Shown piece after piece: positions 58,379 through 64,000 of a DNA stretch of 64,000 nucleotides. Position 1 is the stretch's first letter; the number at the start of each line of letters is the position of its first letter. The stretch lies in NCBI GenBank assembly GCA_963817945.1, contig CAWFQH010000005.1, positions 310,001 through 374,000 on the forward strand, in the 5' to 3' direction. The notes beneath the pieces were generated by a model, which did not search any database, had not been told where the DNA came from, and saw only the letters and a program-made list of their open reading frames with translations. Origin of the DNA: VRUE01 sp963817945 (GTDB taxonomy: Bacteria; Actinomycetota; Thermoleophilia; Solirubrobacterales; 70-9). A program made the position numbers and the translations under genes.

Positions 58379-60115
58379 ATGCGGCTCGACAAGGAAGAAC
58401 TGCGACGGCTGGTCGAGGAGCGCCGCGAGGCGGGCCGCTTCACGCAGGACTCGCCGGTCATGCCGGATGTCTGGCTCGGCTTCGCCGACCTCGCGGCCGA
58501 GCAGCAGCTCGATGTCCTCCTCACTCCTGCCGAGGGCGTCGACCCCGCCGAGCTGGCCGCCGACGTTCGCGAGCGCCTCGGCGACGGAACCGACGCCTGG
58601 GTCGCCTACACCGGGACCTACGCCGCCGCCTACCTGAACCTGGAGCAGCTTGTGCAGGCCGTGCTGCCGCTCTCCGCCTGGTGGGGCAGTGAGCGCGAGT
58701 GGCTGGCTACCGTGCTCGGCGCGATCGAGGCGGTGCGAGGGACGGAGAGCCTGCCGGTCGAGATCGGCGACGAGGATCTGCGCGACCGCGGCTTCGCCGT
58801 GCTCGAGGCGGAGGGACCGGAGCCCCCACAGGCACCCTCGCTGAAGCGGGTGACCCGCAACCGGCCCGCCTCTAAGACCGTGTCCCGGTCCCGCAAGACG
58901 GTCAAGGCCGATGCCGCCAACCGCCTCTTCGACGTCAAGTGCTCGGGGCTGGCCTGGGCGGTGATCGACTCCGGGATCGACGCCACGCATCCGGCTTTCC
59001 GCCTGCGCGACGAGTCCGGCACCCCGTACGAGAAGCCGTTCGAGGGCCCGGACGCCAACCGCACGCGCGTCGTCGCTACCTATGACCTGACCCGGTTGCG
59101 CCTCGCCCACCGTGCCGCCGAACAGGGGGAAGTCGGCCATCGCGAGCCCGCCGTCGCCGCGATGATCGAGCGCTACGGCGAGGAGCTGCAGCGGCTACGC
59201 ACCCACCTGCTGAACAGGAAGCCGCTCGACTGGGGTCTGCTGGAGCCGCTGCTGCGGGTGCCGCACACGACAGACGAGCAGGAGGAGACCTCCAACTACA
59301 AAGCGCCGAAGGACGATCACGGCACCCACGTTGCCGGCATCCTCGCCGCCGACTGGCGCGAGGCCGGCGCCGCCGGCGCCGATGACGAGGAACTGCTCGG
59401 GATCTGCCCGGACCTGTGCCTCTACGACATCCGGGTCTTCGCGGACGACGATGAGAAAGACGGCGAGGGCGGCTACGAGTTCGCCGTTTCGGCGGCGCTG
59501 CAGTTCGTCGACTACCTCAACGGCTTCGGCCGCAGGATCAGGATCGCCGGCGCCAACGTCTCGCTGTCGATCCGCTACGAGCTGTCGGCCTTCGGCTGCG
59601 GCCAGACCCCCGTTTGCCAGGAAGCCAACCGCCTCGTCGCTGGCGGCGTCGTCGTCGTCGCGGCGGCCGGCAACAGGGGACGCGAGAGGTACGTCCTCGA
59701 AGAGGAAGCGGTCGAGGGCTTCCGGATGGTCAGCCTCACCGATCCCGGCAACGCCGAGGACGTGATCACCGTCGGCGCCACGCACGCGACCAACCCCCAC
59801 GCCTACGGCGTCTCCTACTTCTCCAGCCGCGGCCCCAGCGCCGACGGTCGCCTCAAGCCCGACCTGGTCGCGCCCGGCGAGAAGATCCAGGGGCCGGGGG
59901 TCGGCGAGAGGGCGACGGTGATGGACGGGACCAGCCAGGCGGCGCCCCACGTCAGCGGCGCCGCCGCGCTGCTGCTTGCCCGCCACCGCGAGCTGATCGG
60001 CAAGCCGCGCCGCGTCAAGCGGCTGCTGATGGAGTCCGCCACCGACCTTGAACGGGAGCCCTACTTCCAGGGAGCGGGGCTGGTCGACGCGCTGCGCGCC
60101 GCGCAGGCGAACTGA
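58379..60115 (+). CDS. Subtilase (S8) peptidase without export signal
   Basis: A 578-residue subtilisin-family protease. Catalytic residues: Asp at about 197 in AWAVIDSGID, His at about 314 in DDHGTHVAGI, Asn in VVAAAGNRG (about 435) and Ser at about 519 in MDGTSQAAPHVSG. The N-terminal 190 residues have no signal peptide and resemble a helical adaptor. Insertions of about 100 residues lie between Asp and His. ATG 58379 was chosen from the MRLDKEELRRL start. An MBL hydrolase follows after 24 bp on the same strand. This could be a cytoplasmic protease-plus-hydrolase system. Confidence 0.83.
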   Translation: MRLDKEELRRLVEERREAGRFTQDSPVMPDVWLGFADLAAEQQLDVLLTPAEGVDPAELAADVRERLGDGTDAWVAYTGTYAAAYLNLEQLVQAVLPLSAWWGSEREWLATVLGAIEAVRGTESLPVEIGDEDLRDRGFAVLEAEGPEPPQAPSLKRVTRNRPASKTVSRSRKTVKADAANRLFDVKCSGLAWAVIDSGIDATHPAFRLRDESGTPYEKPFEGPDANRTRVVATYDLTRLRLAHRAAEQGEVGHREPAVAAMIERYGEELQRLRTHLLNRKPLDWGLLEPLLRVPHTTDEQEETSNYKAPKDDHGTHVAGILAADWREAGAAGADDEELLGICPDLCLYDIRVFADDDEKDGEGGYEFAVSAALQFVDYLNGFGRRIRIAGANVSLSIRYELSAFGCGQTPVCQEANRLVAGGVVVVAAAGNRGRERYVLEEEAVEGFRMVSLTDPGNAEDVITVGATHATNPHAYGVSYFSSRGPSADGRLKPDLVAPGEKIQGPGVGERATVMDGTSQAAPHVSGAAALLLARHRELIGKPRRVKRLLMESATDLEREPYFQGAGLVDALRAAQAN

Positions 60116-60139
60116 TCGCAACAGAGAGGAGAAGTTGAG

Positions 60140-61258
60140 ATGGCGTTCAAGCTCGAGGTGCTGAAGGCGAAGAAGGGCGACTGCCTGCTGCTGCACTACG
60201 GCGAGGCGAACGCACCGGCACTGTCGCTGGTCGACGGTGGCCCCCCCGGGGTCTACCCCGACTTCCTCGAGCCGCGGCTGAGCGAGCTGCGCAAGCAGCT
60301 CGTCGCCGACGGCGAGCCGCTGCCGCTGGAGCTGGTGATGGTCAGCCACATCGACAGCGACCACATCGAGGGCGTGCTGCGGCTACTGCGGGCGATCGAA
60401 AAGGCACGCAACGACGGCGCCGCGGAGCCCTACGAGGTGGGCCGGCTCTGGCACAACGGTTTCAAGCGGCTCGCCGACGCCGACGACGAGTCGGCCGACG
60501 CCGCTAAAGCCTCGCTGACGGGCGAGAAGCCCGAGGGCGAGGCGGTCCTCGCCTCGGTCGGGCAGGGCGAGGACACCAGCGCGGCCGCCGCCACTCTAGG
60601 CATCCCCCGCAACGAGGAGAGCAAGCTGGGCCAGCTGGTCCTCGCGGGCGAGTCGCGCAAGCTGCCCGGCGGCCTCGAGCTGACCGTCCTCGGGCCGAGC
60701 GCCAAGCGAGTCGAGGAGCTGCGGGAGAAATGGGCGAAAGAAGTGAAGGCGAGCCCGAACGAACTGGTGCCAGCGGCAGTCAAGGAAACCGTCTACAACC
60801 TCTCGAGCATGATCGTCGTCGCCGAGTTCGACGGCAAGCGCATTTTGCTGACCGGCGACGGCGTGGCCGAAGACATCCTCGCCGGCCTCAACGAAGAGGG
60901 CCTCCTCGACAAAGACGGACGCGCCCACTTCGAGGTGCTGAAGATGCCCCACCACGGCTCCGACAAAAACGTCAAGGAACCAGCCGACTTCCTGCAGCGG
61001 ATCACCGCCGACCACTACGTGCTCAGCGGCGACGGCGAACACGGCAACCCGGAGCCGGAGACGCTACGGATGATCGTCGCCGCGCGCGGCGACGACGCCT
61101 ACGAGATCTGGCTCACCTACCGCGAGGGGGTGAAGGGCCTGACGCAGAACATCGCCGACTTCCTCGAGAAGCTGAAAGAGAGCGGCAGCAACGCCAAGGT
61201 CCACTTCCCCGAGGATGGGAAGCGCTCGATGACGATCGAGCTCGGCGGCGATTCCTAG
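60140..61258 (+). CDS. MBL-fold hydrolase, ComEC/Rec2-like
   Basis: A 372-residue MBL protein from ATG 60140 (AGAGAGGAG upstream). Metal motif SHIDSDHIEG (His 70, Asp 72, Asp 74, His 75) and later LLTGDG and EVLKMPHHGSDKN are as in ComEC-type MBL domains. The region between residues 95 and 230 is longer than usual and charged. No signal peptide. It is coupled to the subtilase gene. Similar MBL-plus-protease pairs occur in bacterial conflict systems such as AVAST type I, but there the protease is trypsin-like and a STAND NTPase is present; none is seen here. Confidence 0.8.
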   Translation: MAFKLEVLKAKKGDCLLLHYGEANAPALSLVDGGPPGVYPDFLEPRLSELRKQLVADGEPLPLELVMVSHIDSDHIEGVLRLLRAIEKARNDGAAEPYEVGRLWHNGFKRLADADDESADAAKASLTGEKPEGEAVLASVGQGEDTSAAAATLGIPRNEESKLGQLVLAGESRKLPGGLELTVLGPSAKRVEELREKWAKEVKASPNELVPAAVKETVYNLSSMIVVAEFDGKRILLTGDGVAEDILAGLNEEGLLDKDGRAHFEVLKMPHHGSDKNVKEPADFLQRITADHYVLSGDGEHGNPEPETLRMIVAARGDDAYEIWLTYREGVKGLTQNIADFLEKLKESGSNAKVHFPEDGKRSMTIELGGDS

Positions 61259-61264
61259 GAAGAC

Positions 61265-62449
61265 CTAGCGCCCGACGATCAGGTGCACGGCCCGGGCGGC
61301 TGGGATCACCGCACCCGGCGAGGGACGCTGTCGGATCACCCGTCCGCGCAGGCGCGTGCCGGTCGGTCGTCGAATCACCTTCCCGAACGCGCAGCTCGCC
61401 TGGGTCAGTTGCCTGCGCGCCGTCCGAGCCGTCCTGTTCTTCAGCCTGGGTACCACGCAAAGCTCAGCCTGTGCGGCGGGCGGGACCGGCCCCGGACCGG
61501 GCGGGTCCAGCGGCGGATCGGGGCTGGGGGGACTTGGTTCCGGCTCCCACCAGTAGTACACCAGCGCTTTCCCCTCGCCCGCCTGCGAGCCGGGGCCGCC
61601 GCCCTCCCAGAACTGGGTCTGACGGAGATAGCCGTCGCCAAACCCCAGGTAGTTGGGGCGTTCGGTGTCACCGCCGGCGGCCAGCAAGAAGGCTTGCCCC
61701 CAGGCCGTATCGTCCCCTGACCCGCCGACGAAGAAATCGAAGCTTCTCCCCGGCATCACCGAGAACCCAACGACGATATGGCCGTATGGTTCGCCGGAGG
61801 TTCCGGCGCCGCCATAGAGATCGAACGCGACACGGTTGATCCCATCCGGCACGGTCCATTCCTGCCAAGCGCCGGTGTAGGAGAAGGTCGCTACTGCGGC
61901 GCCCGGGAACTCGACCGAATTGGGCGGCAGCGGCTCGTCGAGGTCGAACGGCTCCCGTGCGTCGTACCACCTTATGTCTATACGGCCGTTCCATGCCCCA
62001 TGCTCAAGCGGCCCACCCGGCTCCAACGATTCGACCGCCTCGGCCTCGGGGCTGACGAAGTTCGGCTCGGCGCCGTCCCCGCCACCCGCCACGAGCAGCA
62101 CTTCAGCGCCGCGGCTGACGGAGCTCGCCGCCCCTTCGCTGCCAACCTTCAGCGTGATCACGTCTCCTGCTTTCAGCCGCAGCGTGGCCTCGACGACGCC
62201 GCCGGTGCCACCGCTCGGATCGTCGGCTCCCCTCAGCACGAAGCGCTGCTTGGTGATCTGCGCCGGAACGGTCCAGGTCTCTTCCGCGGGGTCCCAGTGG
62301 TCGCAATTGATCCCGCGCAGACCGAGCTCGAAGTCGATGTGGTCCGGCTGGAAGCAGGCGGCCGAAGCCGAGGCGGGCATCGAGAGCGTGGCGAAAAAGA
62401 CGCCCGCCGCCAACGTCGCCATCGTCCAACGCAGCCTCGACTCAGACAT
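61265..62449 (-). CDS. Exported Gly-rich protein with C-terminal PASTA domain
   Basis: A 394-residue exported protein from ATG 62449 with AGGAGG upstream. Sec signal: MATLAAGVFFATLSMPASAS. Two similar beta domains (about residues 55-150 and 185-290) start with WTVPAQITKQRFVLRGA and WTVPDGINRVAFDLYGGAG, Gly-rich folds resembling bacterial adhesive domains. After a Pro-rich linker (PSPPSPDPPLDPPGPGPVPP) comes a PASTA domain (CVVPRLKNRTARTARRQLTQ, then GRVIRQRPSPGAVIPAARAV). PASTA binds peptidoglycan or muropeptides, so it probably attaches to the wall. Confidence 0.8.
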   Translation of the reverse strand: MSESRLRWTMATLAAGVFFATLSMPASASAACFQPDHIDFELGLRGINCDHWDPAEETWTVPAQITKQRFVLRGADDPSGGTGGVVEATLRLKAGDVITLKVGSEGAASSVSRGAEVLLVAGGGDGAEPNFVSPEAEAVESLEPGGPLEHGAWNGRIDIRWYDAREPFDLDEPLPPNSVEFPGAAVATFSYTGAWQEWTVPDGINRVAFDLYGGAGTSGEPYGHIVVGFSVMPGRSFDFFVGGSGDDTAWGQAFLLAAGGDTERPNYLGFGDGYLRQTQFWEGGGPGSQAGEGKALVYYWWEPEPSPPSPDPPLDPPGPGPVPPAAQAELCVVPRLKNRTARTARRQLTQASCAFGKVIRRPTGTRLRGRVIRQRPSPGAVIPAARAVHLIVGR

Positions 62450-62493
62450 TCCGCCTCCTAGTTGCTTGGATAAATCTAATCATTCAAATCTAC

Positions 62494-64000
62494 CTATGGC
62501 AATGGGGCCCATCCGGTCTCCCACCGCTCGACCCGGGAGTTGCCGGAGTCGGTCACCCAGAGGTCGCCGTTGCTGCCGGCCGCGAGGCGCAGCCACCATT
62601 CGGTGTTGAACTGCCCGGGGCCGGTGCCGGTGGAGCCGAGCGCTTCGAGGAATTCGCCCGCCTCGTTGAAGACCTGGAGGCGGTTGTTGACGGCGTCGGC
62701 CACCCAGACGTAGCCGTGGCTGTCGACCTCGATGTCGCTCGGCCACTCGAACTGGCCGTTACCGGTGCCCCGGGAGCCGACCCGCTCGACCAGTTCGCCT
62801 TGCTGGTTCAGCAGCGAGATTCGGCGCGAGTTGGGTTCGCTGACCCAGACGTCGCCGGTCGGCGCGACGCCGATTCCCCAGGGCTGGCTGCCGGCGCCGA
62901 GCGGCAGCGATTTGATGAATTTGTCTTCGGAGCTGAACTTCTGGATGCGGTTGTTGGCGGTGTCGGCGATCCAGAGGTCGCCGCCGGAGTCGAAGGCGAG
63001 GTCGAGCGGGAAGTTGACCTGGCCCGCGCCGCTGCCGTAGGAGGCGATCTGTTTGCCCGTCCCCCCTTCCTGGCCGTATCTCAGGATGAGGTTGGCGCTC
63101 GCGCAGGCGACGTAGACGCTGCCTTTCGGGCTGATCGCGACCGAGGCGGGGTCGTAGCACGATTTGAACTGACCCAGGAAGGCGCCTGAGGCGCTGACGT
63201 GCTGGATGCGGTCGTTGTCGTCGTCAGCCACCCAGATGGTCCCGTTGGTGGGGTCGTAGGCAACGTCGGTGGCGACGCTGAACTGATCGGTGCCGGTGCC
63301 GGCGCTGCCGAAGGCGGATTTGTAGGTTGCCGGGCCGATGGTCGTGAAAGAGGTTTTTTTGCCAGTGCTAACGCCTTCTGGATTGGTGGCAATTATTCGA
63401 TAATGGTAGGTCGTCTTCGACGTGAGGCTCTCGATCCTCAACGAATCTCGTACTTCCCCGACGCCGGACTCGATGCCGCCGAAAGTCGCCTCCCACCGCT
63501 CGACCCGGGAGTTGCCGGAGTCGGTCACCCAGAGGTCGCCGTTGCTGCCGGCCGCGAGGCGCAGCCACCATTCGGTGTTGAACTGCCCGGGGCCGGTGCC
63601 GGTGGAGCCGAGCGCTTCGAGGAATTCGCCCGCCTCGTTGAAGACCTGGAGGCGGTTGTTGACGGCGTCGGCCACCCAGACGTAGCCGTGGCTGTCGACC
63701 TCGATGTCGCTCGGCCACTCGAACTGGCCGTTACCGGTGCCCCGGGAGCCGACCCGCTCGACCAGTTCGCCTTGCTGGTTCAGCAGCGAGATTCGGCGCG
63801 AGTTGGGTTCGCTGACCCAGACGTCGCCGGTCGGCGCGACGCCGATTCCCCAGGGCTGGCTGCCGGCGCCGAGCGGCAGCGATTTGATGAATTTGTCTTC
63901 GGAGCTGAACTTCTGGATGCGGTTGTTGGCGGTGTCGGCGATCCAGAGGTCGCCGCCGGAGTCGAAGGCGAGGTCGAGCGGGAAGTTGACCTGGCCCGCG
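62494..64000 (-). CDS. NHL-repeat exported protein, 5'-truncated
   Basis: The frame is open from the window end to TAG 62494, at least 502 residues. It is an NHL beta-propeller (ISLLNQQGELVERVGSRGTG, DIEVDSHGYVWVADAVNNRL, DLAFDSGGDLWIADTANNRI) interrupted by a FnIII-like insert (SLTSKTTYHYRIIATNPEGV). The C-terminal part repeats the preceding propeller part exactly, with a 972-bp (324-codon) period. The N-terminus and any signal peptide lie outside. Such proteins are expanded in Thermoleophilia; role unknown, probably surface-exposed. Confidence 0.8.
   Translation of the reverse strand, partial: AGQVNFPLDLAFDSGGDLWIADTANNRIQKFSSEDKFIKSLPLGAGSQPWGIGVAPTGDVWVSEPNSRRISLLNQQGELVERVGSRGTGNGQFEWPSDIEVDSHGYVWVADAVNNRLQVFNEAGEFLEALGSTGTGPGQFNTEWWLRLAAGSNGDLWVTDSGNSRVERWEATFGGIESGVGEVRDSLRIESLTSKTTYHYRIIATNPEGVSTGKKTSFTTIGPATYKSAFGSAGTGTDQFSVATDVAYDPTNGTIWVADDDNDRIQHVSASGAFLGQFKSCYDPASVAISPKGSVYVACASANLILRYGQEGGTGKQIASYGSGAGQVNFPLDLAFDSGGDLWIADTANNRIQKFSSEDKFIKSLPLGAGSQPWGIGVAPTGDVWVSEPNSRRISLLNQQGELVERVGSRGTGNGQFEWPSDIEVDSHGYVWVADAVNNRLQVFNEAGEFLEALGSTGTGPGQFNTEWWLRLAAGSNGDLWVTDSGNSRVERWETGWAPLP
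62518..63028. repeat. Exact direct repeat, first copy
   Basis: Identical by reading to 63490-64000 over 511 bp; the second copy meets the window end. Offset is 972 bp, so the frame is kept. Confidence 0.85.
63490..64000. repeat. Exact direct repeat, second copy (runs off the end)
   Basis: Matches 62518-63028 at an offset of 972 bp. No differences seen. The true length cannot be seen because the window ends. Confidence 0.85.

Noticed and set aside
58379..61258. AVAST type I defence system
   Set aside because: The protease is S8 rather than trypsin-like and no STAND NTPase gene is present; only a loose resemblance remains.
1..64000. CRISPR array, tRNA/rRNA genes, prophage or integrative element
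   Set aside because: No regularly spaced short repeats, no cloverleaf-like or rRNA sequence, no integrase or transposase reading frame was seen.

Overview
The window reads as a chromosomal segment of a high-GC actinobacterium, most likely class Thermoleophilia (Solirubrobacterales-like). This placement is an inference from gene content: LLM-class F420-type oxidoreductases, a CtpE-like P-type ATPase, ergothioneine genes, a DUF5679 mini-protein, an AbiEi/DUF559 protein, and many exported NHL, DUF11 and collagen-like proteins. I saw no rRNA, tRNA, CRISPR array, integrase or transposase. Coding density is high, genes often overlap by 4 bp (ATGA, GTGA, TTGA), and GTG/TTG starts are common.

Layout. 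1-5.5 kb: 3' end of a MoxR ATPase with a CoxE-like VWA partner, a double winged-helix regulator and a CtpE-like P-type ATPase. 5.6-9.7 kb: an LLM oxidoreductase and the proton-translocating transhydrogenase operon pntAA-pntAB-pntB. 9.8-11.7 kb: an apparent fusion of an AbiEi/DUF559 protein with a pilin-like anchored exported domain. 11.7-18.5 kb: egtB-egtD, two HipA-like kinases without HipB that share an upstream block of the same 54-nt length, an LLM oxidoreductase and glpX. 18.5-22.7 kb: thioesterase, crotonase and thiolase (acyl-CoA metabolism), small proteins, and a Phd/VapC toxin-antitoxin pair with a perfect operator-like palindrome. 22.7-23.2 kb: a frameshifted lipoprotein pseudogene. 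23.3-35.4 kb: exported-protein island, including a tightly coupled five-gene operon (large NHL/FnIII-like protein, large DUF11-like protein, two smaller exported proteins, PucR-type regulator) and a collagen-like protein. 35.5-38.3 kb: four TetR regulators in two divergent pairs. 38.3-45.8 kb: coiled-coil protein, PAS protein, MBL hydrolases, HD hydrolase, a nucleoside phosphorylase/deaminase pair, MFS exporter with MarR, and an ion channel with an unusual filter. 45.9-53 kb: acetyl-CoA synthetase, MBL-rhodanese protein, NlpC/P60 hydrolase, TrmH methyltransferase, a VOC protein without a normal start codon, then a decayed segment containing a 23-bp inverted repeat. 53-58.2 kb: DUF11/RTX exported protein, glnK-amtB with variant key residues, cutA, and a multicopper oxidase with a cupredoxin. 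58.3-64 kb: a subtilase plus MBL-hydrolase pair, a PASTA-tailed exported protein and an NHL protein running off the end that contains a perfect repeat with a 972-bp period.

Most notable unexplained signal: an approximately 100-bp palindromic element with conserved cores, present in two clear copies (19977-20077 and 49360-49462) and one diverged copy (5565-5636, opposite strand). It has internal variable hairpins and an outer stem whose sequence differs between copies while pairing is kept. Other points of interest are three genes whose domain-complete N-termini have no ATG/GTG/TTG start, a His-to-Glu change in the Amt twin-His site paired with a PII protein lacking the modifiable Tyr, and the uncharacterised subtilase-MBL pair.
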